Source: Phlebotomus papatasi (taxonomy: Eukaryota; Arthropoda; Insecta; Diptera; Psychodidae). Taken from it: a stretch of 64,000 bases of DNA. The stretch spans positions 87,978,627 to 88,042,626 of the forward strand of contig NC_077223.1 of the NCBI RefSeq assembly GCF_024763615.1, in the 5' to 3' direction. Positions 21,720-33,240 of this stretch are shown here, one piece after another (position 1 is the stretch's first letter; each line of letters begins with the position of its first letter). Below the pieces are notes generated by a model. That model made no database searches, had not been told where the DNA came from, and saw nothing but the letters and a program-made list of their open reading frames with translations. The translations under genes were made by a program, and so were the position numbers.

Positions 21720-24700
21720 TTACTTCCAGAATTTCTGAACCACTGATTCCTTCTTCTCGAGTCGACCTTGCAGCGCGGGATGACTTATACCTGTGCAAAA
21801 AAAAACAATTGAATCTTTTCATTAAAACATTCCATTGGAATCTTCAAAGTGCCAGTTGGTACCTTTATTGACTGGGGCATGTTTCCTGATTGTCTTGGGA
21901 CTCTTCTTTATCCGATACGGTGAGATTCTTTTGTTTTCATTGCTTGTGACTTTGTTGAAGCGTTTTGGAGAACTTTTTAATTTGAAGTTCTTTGCAAGAT
22001 GAACACTGGGCCCAGGGACATTATTCTTCTGCTCAGTCAGAACAGAAGGCACCCTAAAAGTATGATTCATCTCTGCCCCAAGTCCACCTTCTGGTTCATT
22101 GGTAGCAGACTCAAGGGGCTCAATTCCACTGAGAATCTGCGTTGCATTGGGATCTGATGGGGCAAAAAGTGGCACCGGAGGCACCCCGTCATCCATTATC
22201 AGTTTCTTCCGCTTTGCCGGATTCCGATTGATGACATCATCAGCCTCCTGCAACCTTTTCCCCCCAATCACTCCTATTCCCATCCCAAAGTCCAGAGCCC
22301 GAATCTTGCTCAGAGACTCAAAGGAATCCTCCTGTTCTTCATCAGCAAACTTGATATTCGCCTTACCCTCAACCAATTTCACCAACTTCTGATACTTTCG
22401 CTTCATATTGACATCCATGGTGTACTTATTGGCGCGCATCAAAAGATAATTCTGCTGGATTATTTCGCAGGAAAGCAACAGAGCATTCTTCATATTGTCC
22501 AGTTCATTTTTCATCAGGATCATAGTCTTATTTGTGTGCAGTTGTCCCTGATCCTGATACAGAACCTTTCGTTCTAGATCCTTATTTCTCATGTACATCT
22601 CGAGCATTTCATGCCCCTCCCTCTCCTGCATCTCCTGTCGCAGTTTCTGCAAATCCTCCAACAGATTCTTATGCTTCGCCTCCCACTCAACTATGATCTT
22701 CTTTTGGTCATCCAATTGTCGAGAGTATTTATCAATGGACGCTTCCAAACGAGATGCATCCTGAAATTTTGGATGGTTATAAACATACAATAACCCTATA
22801 TTTACTACACTGAGAAAAAAAGAGGTGCGATTAACTTTTTTCTCATAACTTTAACACTTTTTAGGTGTAAAAATATATCAACATTTTTTAATATTAATTT
22901 TACACCTTTTTAAGGGTAAAATTAACATGAAAAGTGTAACTTTAACCCCTAATACACCTAAAAAGGGTAATATTTACACCGATTTCGGATCAATACTGCA
23001 GGGTAAAATTAACATTTCCGGAATGTTATTTTAACTTTTTCGGATTTCTCTCACTAAGTGTACTTATTTCCTTTATTTTCGAATTAAAATCAGTTTTTAA
23101 AGAAAAAAAACAATAAACCTAAATCCATATTGAACTTATCGTGATATTAAAAAGAAGAAGTGCGCAAAAGAAAAGAACGAATACAATAAATTTGTGAAGG
23201 AGAAGGATAAAAAAATGTTATAGTGACATTGTCATACTTTCGGCATTCTTTTTAGATCAGGAAAATTTTATGAAATCAAAATTCTTATCCCTTTCTTCCT
23301 CAAGCGTGTTGCATCTGTCTATCCCACTCTATCAGACTCTTCCTCTTCTTTTAAGCATCACAATAAATTCAATTGCGTTCAATCCAGTCACAAAACAGTG
23401 GTTTGAGAACGAGACATGTGAATTTAGATTTCATGAATTTTTGATCTAAATGGTATGCCCCAGAACCATTACTATCTAAATTGAAAATGTCTCATTTTGG
23501 GCTAAGTATAGTAAAGTGATTATTAGAAACTTTCAAGCAAACTTCAAGTTCTTTGTTTAATAAAAAGTTTTAATAAAAGGGATTTACACAGGATTAACCC
23601 TCTAACGGTGTTTTCATTAATATGCGAGAAAAAGTTCTAAAACAATGTTTTTTAGGATAATTATGATCCAATAAAGTCGAAAAAACCATCCATTCTTCAT
23701 TATCTCTTTTAGTTTAGGCGCTAGGTGGGAAAACATAATTTTCTTTTGAAACTCTTTTTGCTTCTAAAATTCACATTTTTAGTTTTTTCAATTTTTTTTT
23801 AAATAAAATATACAAAGTAGAATGATATATCTTTTAGTAAAAAATAAATTTATTTTAGTCAGATAAATTTAAATCGGTATTTTTATGGAAATTGTAAATG
23901 AGTTTTTTTGCAAAAATATTTTTTGTTGCTTTTTCTCTGACCTGTCACATAAAACTGGCTATAGCAACAAAACGAAGAGTCAAAATGAGTTCAAACTTTC
24001 AAGAGATGTTTATAAGACTATTATCGAGGACACTATAGCACTTTTAAATAAATAAAACCTTTATTGTCGCTCTAAATGTGATTTTTGTAAAGACCGCCTG
24101 GAGGCGGTCTTACCCGTTAGAGGGTTAACTAACAGTAAAATTACGATTTTTTCTACGCTTGTAAGGTTTAAGTTTGGGAAATTAAAATGTTTATATCTAA
24201 TACCTAGGAAGAAACTTTTTAAATGTTTCGAACTATGAGGAAATAATCAATTTCTTATGGATATGAAAAAAAAACTTAACCCTTTAACACTTGGAAGGAC
24301 CCTAGTGGCAGCCGCTGCCAATTTAGTTTTTAATTTAATTTTTTATAGTGAAGAATATATCATTTCGCCTGGAGGCCTGATTGAATGCGTGCAGAATTTA
24401 TCTGGCTATTTTTTCGTTATAAAATTTTTAATAAAAATTAAATATTAATGTAAATATATTGCAAAAACAAAAAACTGCACTCGGAAGGACCAAGTGGCAG
24501 TTGCTGCCATATGCATTTTATATGGCAGTTTGACGTTCTGCAGATGTAATTTTCTTGATTGTTAGTGTATAAAAGCCTTAAAAGAACAAATTGAAAGTGT
24601 TTTTGCAAATTATTGAGAAGAATTATAGGAAATATTGAATTGGGAAATATGTATGAAATATGAATAATTATGGGAATTATTCAATTTTTCTCTTATTTAC

Positions 24701-27700
24701 CAAAGCTCAAAATCCATTTTGTTAAGCGAAGTTAATAGAAAATAGTTAATAGTATCAACTATTGTTCATAAAGTAGAATTTTTGCTTTGAAAAATAAGAG
24801 AAAAATTGAAACATTCAAAGGCTGCCGCATCCAAAGGCACACCACTTTCCCTGACGCCATGATTCTGATAAAGATGAAAACATCGAATGGTTAAAAATCT
24901 TTAGATACAGTACCCAAGGAGATGAAATTTCTGATTCAGACACCAGAAAAGAACTGACTAAAGCTTCGAATATTAAAATATAAGTAAAAATATCAAAATA
25001 TTATGTAAAATTCGATAAATGGCAGCGGCTGCCACTTGGTCCTTTCGTGACACTTTTAGTTAGGGTTCTACGAAGTGTTAAGGACGATTCGGTCACCGGT
25101 GACCCAAAAATGAAATTTTTCCCACGGCCTTCTAAAGTTGCATTTTGCTGTAAAAAGTTAGAAAGTCATTTTTTCTGACTCTCGTTTTTTTGACCCTCTC
25201 GTCCTTAAAGGGTCAAGAACAAAAGGGTCAAAAATTGAGTGTCCGAAAAAAATCTTTTTCTGACGTTCTAGAGCAAAACATAACTTTACATTGCCGTTGT
25301 AATTTTTTTTTGTCTTTTTTTGGAAGCACCGGTGATCCGATGGATCTTGGTGAAGAACACCATACGCTCTGGCGGAAATCCTCCGAAGCAATTTTTTTTA
25401 ACTATAATTTTTTGAGTACTAAAAAGTTTGTCAAGTCATTAAAATCAGTGAGTCATTCTATTCTTTGTCAAGATCTCGGTGCAAACATCAATTAGAGTTT
25501 AAAGTTAAAAATTCTATAATTATCTTTGGCATTTAGTTATAATTTGCTCTCGAAAGTTGTGTAAAAGAATGATTAGATTATTAGTGAATAAGGATAATCT
25601 TATGATCTTGATCTTATGATAAAGATGATCTTGTGAATAAAGAGTGATAATGTAGAACAGCGCTCAACTACAAACTGGTATATTGAATTTCAATATACAG
25701 TCGAGTTCCCCAAATTTGAACTCCTCAAATTTCAACGACGGTTGCATTCACAATGTAAAATATGAGGTTATGTAAAAGAAATTTTGCGCGGAGTCTGAAT
25801 TAGAACTATTTTTCTCTGGTGTTTTCTCAATATTGTAGTATTTTATTAATTTTCTCAACAAATTCCGCCTATTTAACAACAAATTCAATTGATAAAATTC
25901 TTTAATTATTTTCCTTAATTTAGCAAAATTGAATTTTTCATGAATTCCGATACGATTTGAAAATATTGTTCAAATTTGAGGAACTCTACTGTAGTCACCT
26001 CCCAGCGAGCACAGTTAGCTATAAAAGGCAGCGTTTTCAGCATATTTTTTTTACTGAAAATGCTGCTTTTTTTAGCTAATTGTGCTCGCTTGGCTATAGA
26101 GTAGTATCATAGTCACCTTCGTATCTATGCTCACTGGGATAGAAAGGATAGAAATCGTTACTTTAGGTGTGACGTCTTGAGGAGGGCTATAAGCATATCT
26201 ATTCAGTTCAGTCTCTCGCTGATCGTCAAAGAGTGCGCTTGGGGTTGAGCTAGGGAGGGTTAGCCCTCCAAAAGTTAACTATAATTCTCCCGTGAGTTCT
26301 AGAATACACGTTGGTGGCTCGGTCGCGACATTTAATAAACCTCTGGATTAATTGGTTTTTATTCAAAACAATAAACCTTTTAAAATATACAAGGGTTCAC
26401 ACAAAAAAAAAGTTTTCGCAATTTTTTTTATTTTTAATTTTAGAAATTCTAGACAAGGCTAATGGGTTAACAAAATTTCCCAGTAAGTAATTTCAAATTT
26501 ATGAATCTTGAATTTGAATTATAACCGCTAATAGGGAAACCTTTCAAATTGAACAACGGGAAGTAAAAGTGAGGTTACGAATAAAGTGACAACACAAGTT
26601 TGCATCTCTAGTCCGGGAAATCCTCTTTGTCACCTTCTATCAATCCCTGTTGCTATTCGAAAGATGTTCTCATCAATCCGGAGTGTGTCGAGAATCTATC
26701 CTGCCCTGAGACAAGCAGTTTTTCTGCATAAAAGCACAGAAATCCCCAATGTTTACATTCAATCTCGGAGCATTTTTCTCACCCAGAAATGTGCCAAGAG
26801 CAAGGACAGAAAGAAGGAACAGAAGAAGCCGGGAAAAGTGGAAATAAATGAGGATGTCCTTCGGGAACACGTCAAATATGACGCTTTGTTGGGTCAAATG
26901 CAGAAAGCCATTGAAAATCTCAAGGAAGAATACATCAAAAATATCTCACTGCGCTCCTCAACCGGTGCCCTGGAAGAGCTCAAAGTTCGCGTGGATGGGA
27001 AGGACCACAAGCTACAGGAACTTGGGCAGATCATAAGGAAGAATCCCCAAGTGATTGTGATAAATTTGAGTGGATTTCCACAGACAATCCCAGCAGTTCT
27101 GGCCACCCTGCAGAAGAGTGGCATGAACCTCAATCCTCAGCAGGATGGCACAACGCTCTTTGTCTCAGTGCCTCCAGTCACGAAGGAGCACAGAGAGAAT
27201 CTGGCCAAAGGTGCCAAAGCACTCTTCATCAAGTGCAGAGACACAATCCGAACTGCCCAGAATGACACAGTGAAAAAGATTAAGAAATCAGGGAGTGTTA
27301 GTGAGGATGTCAGCTTTAGCATCCAACATCAGGTTGTGGCCATTGGGGACAAATTTGTTGCAGAAGCAGAAAAAATTCACGAAATTAAGCACAAAGAATT
27401 GTTGGGTGAGAAAAAATAGCCCTAAGATGACTGAAAAATTGTTCAAATTAGACAGACTTCCAATAAAATTATTTTTATGCAAAGTTCAAATGCTCTTCAA
27501 GTGATAAGCTTGAAATCAGTGTTTTTTATTAGGCAGAGACTGCTCTTGAAAACTTATCTTTGATGATACGGAGTTCAGACCTTATGGTGCTATTCCAAAG
27601 AAAAATTAACATGTTTTTCTTTAGTGTTTACTGTTCTCAAGTGCTTCTGCATTATCGACTTCTCTTTTTGGTTTCTGTTACTGTTTTAGAACGCTGCAAG

Positions 27701-30700
27701 ACCTGGGGAAAACATTCAAGACACAAACCAATACGAAGAAAAGTCGATAATGCAGTAGCACTTGATAACAGTACAGTGCTAAAAACCATTTTCATCAAGA
27801 GGTAACTCATATTGAGAAATCTTAGGAACCCTTGTAAAATGTCCGAGAAATGCTTCGAGGGGTTAAAAAGGGTAATATTTACACCGATTTCGGATCAATA
27901 CTGCAGGGTAAAATTAACATTTCCGGAATGTTGTTTTGAAATGTAACTTCCGAAAATTCTGCAAAATTTTGCTCTAGGGTGGAATCACCACTTCTCGCCA
28001 GTGCCCCACTTTTCGCCACTTATATCGAAATCGCTATTTTTCGCGACTTATGAAATAAATGAGCCGCAAAGTTATTTGTATTTTTACTGCTACTACGTAT
28101 AGAGTCAAAAAATAATAATTATTCGTTTTGGATTTACGATTTTGAGTATTTTTAAGAGCAATATTTTAAGCAAGTGCATCGAATCCAATATTTCTTACCA
28201 AATATACTAAGTCTCATCAAATTTTTATCAAGCAAAATATACCTTTTTGGATAAATAATTTGACTATTGAATATTTAATTACACTTGTGTAATACATGAA
28301 ATTTGTATTTAGTTATTAATATTTCATTTTATATTATTTTCGTATAAAAATGAGGCATGGCGAGAAGTGGTATTATTCTGGAATTCATTTTACCATCTGT
28401 CGCCATATCTTTTCAATAGGCGACGCTAACTTCACTTCGTAGATTCTCAATTGTCAAATCTGCATTGTTTACCTTTTACAATAGTCCTATAATTTGATTT
28501 CTCAAATAAAAGTTAAGAAAAATCATTTAAAGTGAGTAATAATAAGGTGTTCATGAGGAAAAAGAAATGCTGAATGTATTCTTTGCATAATATTGCTCAA
28601 AATAATCGAGTTTGAAGCTTTCCGAGTGGGTGGCGAGAAGTGGTTACAAAACTGGCGAAAAGTGGTAAAAAGTGGCGACAAAGTGGTTATTTTTGCATTG
28701 TTAATAAAAATCAGTTTTTAAGTAGTTCAGCATTAAATTGTAGGACTATTGTTTTCACGTATCTAGAGCTAATACATCTAAGTAACTTTATGTCAAATTT
28801 AAATTATCTTGCAATAAGGGTTCAGATGTTATCATAAAATGAATTTTCTTTTTCCTAAACATGGCGATAAGTGGTTACTCCACCCTAAGGTGGATCCGAT
28901 CGTTGTATGAAAATTCTACAGAATTTCTACAGAAAATTTTATGAATTTTCGGCACTTTTCTCAAGATGTCGTCATGTCAAAATTTTCTGGGAAATTATTT
29001 ATCAACTTTGTGCGCCGAACCATTTAAAATCATCAAAATCGGATTAAAAATAGGGTAATGACAATTTTTTTTCAACAAAGTTCAAGGTTTTTTTTTTATT
29101 CTAAGAACATCTCAAACCAAATTTCCTCATAGAAAAACTTTACTCAGATCCATGAGAACGTTTTTGTATATCTATCGAAATCAGTTAAATCGTCAAGATC
29201 GGCGCAAAAATAGGAGAAAGAAAACAATTTTCCGAAAGGGCACTTGCTAAAGCTAAAGGGATTTTTTTCAAAAATTGCCTGATCTCTAGCCGTGTTACGA
29301 ATTTTCGGACAAATAAAAAATAAAAGATGAAAAAAATGTATTTTCAAGATAAATCAATTATATGCGCTTTACCGATTCATTACCGATTGAGACCGAAACT
29401 AAATTACGTCAAAAGCTCTGTAGGTGCCCTAAATCAAACCCAGCAACGAAAGAGTTCCCTGTTCGACCTGTCGCGACGGTGGCGGCCTCCCAAATGTTCA
29501 GAAAGTGGTGGCCATCAAAGGCCACTATTGCTTCAACCGCGTTCGCTTTTTCCCAGCCCGTAAGGATTTACATTGGACCGAACCCTGTTCCGAACGCGTT
29601 TGCTGAACGATGTTCAAACAGGGAACTTTCGTTGGTGGGAAGGTACCCCTAGTTCCTCTATTCGACATTGAAATTTCGAATATCGATTTTAGCCCTCTAG
29701 CGGTAGTCATATCAGTTAAGATGTCCTGAAGAGTCCCGTCAAATCATTGCTCTACCTGCCGATTTTACTCGGAGGTTTTTTGAATTGTAACGGTATATTC
29801 TAGTACATTCAGAGGAAATCTGTAGATTTTCGGCAGAAATTCTTCCGAAAATCTGCAGATTCTCGGCACAATTTCTGCATAGAAAATCTACATAGTCTCC
29901 ATTTTCTCAACAAAAATATTGTTAATTTATCAAGAAACTGTAGAAGTTTCAAAGAAAATGGTATACTCTGCTTAACAAGCATTACCGAGTACACATTTAA
30001 GATAAGTAAAAAGTTGCGAGCAAAAATACAAATTTCTTAAAAATCGCCAATTGAATGATACAAAAACAGGAAATTTAGGTTGACACTGTGTTTAAAGATA
30101 TTATTTCACTATTCTCTATTTATACGACGTCGCAGAATTCTTTATTTTATATAAACACTGTGGAATCACCAAGAATCACTCTATTGAATTTTGCAAACTT
30201 CAGTGAAAAATATTTCCATCTTTTCTGACACCTGTCTGGAAAGTCTGGAATGTAGAAAAAAATCTACAGAAAATCGGCGAAATATCTACAGAAATTCATC
30301 AGAGTATGCATCAGGATTCGTCAGAAAATCTGCAAAAATATCTCACGATTTTTGTCCCAAGCCCAAATAAAATTCGTAGGAATATCTACAGATTTCTCGG
30401 AAGATTTTCTGCAGAGGTGTAGATATTTTCTGCAGAAAACTTAGATATCTGACGAAATTATTTGACGGGAATTTCAAAGAAAATTTTGACAGAACGACAT
30501 ATTGGGGAAAGTGCCGAAAATTCATAGTTTTCTGTATAAATTCTGCAGAATTTTCATACAATCGGATCCACTTTTAGAACAAAATTCTGCAGAATTTTCG
30601 GCAGTTACATTTTCAAATTTGACGAATTTCTGCAAAATTTGCCGGGTGGGATGTTTTTTACAGACTTTTCGAGGAATTTTCTAAAATCGATTCAAGACAA

Positions 30701-32387
30701 TTGGTTGGGAAAATACATTGCTCCTCAAGATAGATATTTTCTGATAAGAAAACTCTGATCCCCAGCCCCGCGATCCCCTAAATTTTTCGATTAATCCATG
30801 AGAAATTGAACTTTTTAGGAATATTTAATAAGAAATGTCTTAATGGGTTAATTGAATGAGAACTCTAAAAAGGGTTAAATAGCTAGATTTTAGAGAATAA
30901 AGACTCACCGAACTGAAAGTTCCATCGAGGTAGAGGATCTTCTTGTACTCGTCAATGTGCTTCTTGAATTTCATCTTGAGCATCAGCAGATTGTGCTTGC
31001 TGTTGATCTGGATGAGAGTTGTAGTGACGCTCCTAATATCTTCGTACATTTGGTCAATCCTTCGGTACTGCAGCGTTAGATCCGGCATGGCGACAGTCTT
31101 GACCACAGGTTCAGCTTCCACGACAACCGTTTTCTCAGTCTCCAGCCTCTTGATCTTCTCCTCCTGCTGCTTGATGATCTGCTTCAGCCTCTCGATCTCC
31201 TCCTCCTGACGCGCCGTCTTCTTGGCATAGAACTCAACTGGAAGGTTGGATTTGAGGATGTTCTGCCGACAAGTCGTGCGAATCTTCTTGGCACGCATTG
31301 CGTACTTGAGGGTATTGTAGGTGTCATCGTACATTAGGGACGATGGGGATACATTGGCTATCATCACGGTCTGACAATTCCCACCCAAACTATCCTTGAG
31401 GATTCTCGTGAGATTGGAGTCTCTGAAAAGGGTCAAAGGGTTCCAGTTTCTTGTCCTCCGGGGCAAATTAGGGGAATAATCTTACCTATACGGGATGTGC
31501 TCGAGTCCATCTGCCAGTTTATTGATGCAATTCCCAAGAGCCAGGAGAGATTTATTGATACTGGCACCTTCCTTAAATCTCACTCCAATTCCCTTCGTAC
31601 TGGACGCCCTCTCGCTCCCCGCCAAATCAATCATTGACAGCTTCACAGTTCGCTTCTGTCCAGACTTCTTATCACCCATCCGGATGTGCACTTGAAAGAT
31701 TGCATGACTCCGGGAACTTTCTGCATTTGCATCTGTTGGATGCTGCGTGCGATTCTGATTGCCCAGGGTGAGAAGAGTAATCAACTCCTTCGCACAGTAG
31801 ATGGGCTTGAGGCTGAGTCCACTCACTACAACTCCCGAGGAATCTTCCCGGAGCTTTAGGGGTCCGGTTTTTGTGAGGAGATTCATCACTTGCTCATTGT
31901 AAACTTCCAAATAAGAAACTCCAATGTCAAATTTTCTCTCATTCACCAGCTCCTCCATCTGCCTAAAGAGCTCCTGGATTGTCAGATACGTTATCCCAGG
32001 AAATTGCTCATTCCCGAGCATCGTAAAGGTCTTCCCTGCTCCCGTGGCTCCATAAACAAACACAGAACAATTGTACCCATCCATGACTGAGGCAATCAGA
32101 GGCTTCATGCACAGATCATAGACATCATCATTGGTAGCCTCTGCCCCAAAAACATGATCATACTCCATGGGAAGCTTCTTCCGGATGCGTTTTGTGACGT
32201 CTCTGTGCTTAACTTTAGCTCCCTGAAAGAAGAATTCATCCTCATCGTCGTCTGGGTCAAAGAGGAGATTCTGTCCATCTAACACGCGAATGATTGTCCT
32301 CTGGTTAGCTTCCAGTTCACGCCTATTGAATGGCCTCACCCGGACAGCCACACGCATCTTCCCTTCCTTCCGATTCATCCTGCCCAT
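21720..32387 (-). CDS. Klp67A: Kinesin-8 motor protein (Klp67A / KIF18 type)
   Basis: A plus-end-directed mitotic motor of the kinesin-8 family, which limits spindle microtubule length and aids chromosome alignment (family knowledge). Exons: 32387-31486, 31422-30909, 22760-21863 and 21790-21720, about 794 aa. The start is the first ATG in frame (32387), shortly before MRVAVRVRPF. The motor domain shows the P-loop GATGAGKT (113-120), switch I SSRSH (224-228) and switch II DLAGSE (254-259). Exon 2 completes the motor with DSNLTRILKDSLGGN and begins the coiled coil, which continues in exon 3; the tail is basic. Intron 1 is 63 nt and intron 2 is 8,148 nt and holds MRRF on the other strand. Exon 4 is inferred from a poly-T/cacag acceptor and frame continuity. 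Without that 72 nt intron, exon 3 reads on to a stop at 21822 (784 aa). Confidence 0.9.
22808..23060. mobile_element. 253 bp TA-flanked MITE in the kinesin intron
   Basis: The ends are cactgagaaaaaaaga and (reverse complement of right end) cacttagtgagagaaa, bounded by TA at 22806-22807 and 23061-23062. Internal motifs ttttacaccttttt and gggtaaaattaacat repeat. It starts 48 bp upstream of the exon 3 acceptor of Klp67A. A 75 bp piece is repeated at 27864-27937. Confidence 0.75.
23598..24124. mobile_element. piggyBac-type MITE
   Basis: Perfect inverted ends CCCTCTAACGG / CCGTTAGAGGG are flanked on both sides by TTAA (23594-23597, 24125-24128), the target duplication of the piggyBac superfamily. 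A sub-terminal inverted repeat agaccgcctggaggcggtct lies near the right end (24091-24110). The 527 bp are non-coding. Confidence 0.85.
24280..25067. mobile_element. Foldback element with ggaccnagtggcag ends
   Basis: cacttggaaggaccctagtggcagccgctgcca on the left is the inverted form of tggcagcggctgccacttggtcctttcgtgacac on the right (25020-25055). A third partial copy sits at 24480-24512. Left flank cTTAA suggests a piggyBac-like site, but the right flank lacks TTAA, so the class is open. Non-coding. Confidence 0.65.
25698..25991. mobile_element. 294 bp pogo-like MITE (caaatttgaac family)
   Basis: The ends cagtcgagttccccaaatttgaac and (right, reverse complement) cagtagagttcctcaaatttgaac are bounded by TA at 25696-25697 and 25992-25993. 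Same family as 38946-39807 and 46744-47072. Confidence 0.85.
26002..26093. mobile_element. 92 bp near-palindromic MITE
   Basis: Two 39-40 bp arms (ccagcgagcacagttagct... and its inverted partner ending agctaattgtgctcgcttgg) flank a short poly-T loop. RNA or single-stranded DNA from it would form a long hairpin. A longer relative with similar ends lies at 58614-59005. Confidence 0.8.
26664..27419 (+). CDS. MRRF: Ribosome-recycling factor, mitochondrial
   Basis: A single-exon gene of 251 aa. The first ATG is at 26664; the longer frame to 26586 opens with GTG. MRRF splits the post-termination mitochondrial ribosome together with EF-G2 (family knowledge). The first ~45 residues are Arg/Ser/Leu-rich with no acidic residue before the HKSTEIP stretch, as expected for a mitochondrial import signal. 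A Lys-rich linker follows, then the RRF domain from about residue 65 to the end, with DALLGQMQKAIENLK, QTIPAVLATLQKSGMNLNPQQDG and PPVTKEHRENLAKGAKAL, the typical RRF blocks. AATAAA lies at 27462-27467. The gene sits wholly inside the 8.1 kb intron of Klp67A on the opposite strand. Its exonless, compact form could mean an old retrocopy or simply a short gene; the frame is intact. Confidence 0.95.
   Translation: MFSSIRSVSRIYPALRQAVFLHKSTEIPNVYIQSRSIFLTQKCAKSKDRKKEQKKPGKVEINEDVLREHVKYDALLGQMQKAIENLKEEYIKNISLRSSTGALEELKVRVDGKDHKLQELGQIIRKNPQVIVINLSGFPQTIPAVLATLQKSGMNLNPQQDGTTLFVSVPPVTKEHRENLAKGAKALFIKCRDTIRTAQNDTVKKIKKSGSVSEDVSFSIQHQVVAIGDKFVAEAEKIHEIKHKELLGEKK
27864..27937. repeat. Fragment of the 22.8 kb MITE
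   Basis: The stretch from aaaaagggtaatatttacacc to catttccggaatgtt repeats 22960-23030 with no difference I can see. It directly abuts the next repeat, so it is a truncated copy. Confidence 0.8.
27977..28885. mobile_element. 909 bp TA-flanked element with ggcgagaagtgg ends
   Basis: The terminal inverted repeats GGGTGGAATCACCACTTCTC and GGGTGGAGTAACCACTTATC are bounded by TA (27975-27976, 28886-28887). Removing it rejoins the outer repeat, which proves insertion. Internal copies of tggcgagaagtggt lie at 28360 and 28630. No transposase frame. Confidence 0.85.
29439..29639. mobile_element. 201 bp MITE, copy 1 (second at the window end)
   Basis: The ends cccagcaacgaaagagttccc and (right, reverse complement) cccaccaacgaaagttccc form a terminal inverted repeat. 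Positions 63839-64000 repeat the first 162 bp with about three differences, so the family has moved recently. Higher GC than its surroundings. Confidence 0.85.
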
Positions 32388-32920
32388 CAAAATACTCCCT
32401 CTCCGCCCTGATTTTACCACACTCACAATTTCTCCAAACTCTTCCCAATCCCCCACAACGTTCTTAAAATTTTTTTCACCTTTCAGCACTGTTTTTCACA
32501 AAATTTCACTCAAATTTCCTCAAAAAATATTCCTCAGATGCTTTTGTTGCCTGAAAACCGTTTTTTTCTAGCATTTCACGGGCGTCTTTGATGCGACGGC
32601 AGAGCCACCATCGATCGTTCTAGCAGTTTCAGCGGCGTTGAAATTTGAAAAATTTAACGACAAAACGTAAACAATATACAGTGAAGAACAAAAGTAATCG
32701 AACACTTATTAAAAAAAAAAAAACTAAAAAACAACCTGAAATTTTAGTTTTAATTTAAAAAAAAAATCATTCTGGAAAAAATCTCCTGGACATTTCATCT
32801 TATATCTGATGAATTATAACATATTTTGCAATATTTTAAGAGTATTCTGCAAGCGTTCCATATTGTGCAATTGTATTGTGTGTAAAAAAAATATGTGGAT
32901 AAGTTTATTTTTACCAAATA
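32388..32920. promoter_or_regulatory. 5' region of Klp67A
   Basis: The kinesin frame stays open without ATG back to 32489. Beyond it the sequence is unique up to about 32690 and then AT-rich. The promoter is expected here by position; no core element is distinctive. Confidence 0.35.
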
Positions 32921-33238
32921 CAGTAGACTCTTCGATATCCAGCACTTCGATATCCGGGTGACAGCTGCCAAACACTGGCGGTTGATATATTCAAAATTAT
33001 TTTCACTAAACATGAAGTTTGTCCAGAGTGAATTAAAGTATTATTAACATTGTATCGAAGTTTTTAATACATAATTGTGATACAAAATGAAACATAAGCA
33101 CACCATGAAGAAAATTCTCTTTTTCTTTGTCAGACAGAAAATAAATTCACACTGCACAAAATAGAAAAACCGTTGATCATTCAAAAAACCTAAATGTCAT
33201 TTTGTCCCCCAGTCAGCCGGATATCGAAGAGTCTACTG
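32921..33238 (+). mobile_element. 318 bp pogo-like MITE, copy 2
   Basis: CAGTAGACTCTTCGATATCC on the left and its inverted form on the right (ggatatcgaagagtctactg) are bounded by TA (32919-32920, 33239-33240). A second ttcgatatccgg copy follows the left end. Same length as 19309-19626. Confidence 0.92.
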
Positions 33239-33240
33239 TA

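Larger units (their letters stand above)
27938..30625. repeat. Outer inverted-repeat region with ctgcagaattttcgg motifs
   Basis: aaatgtaacttccgaaaattctgcaaaattttg (27947-27971) recurs inverted at 30570-30622 (caaaattctgcagaattttcggcagttacattt). The match continues on both sides past an insert (gtggatccgat.gttgtatgaaaattctacagaattt). Many internal copies of ctacagaaat/aaatctgcag occur from 29810 to 30480. The element class is unknown. It contains two inserted elements, at 27977-28885 and 29439-29639. Confidence 0.6.

Noticed and set aside
26168..26345. Possible solo LTR (tgtgacgtc ... ataaacctc)
   Set aside because: It looks like an insect LTR with TATA-like and AATAAA signals, but I found no second copy, no target duplication and no clear end.
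26586..26663. N-terminal extension of MRRF
   Set aside because: The frame opens with GTG; the first ATG is at 26664 and directly starts a good import signal.
32388..32489. N-terminal extension of the kinesin
   Set aside because: It opens with GTG and contains no ATG before 32387.
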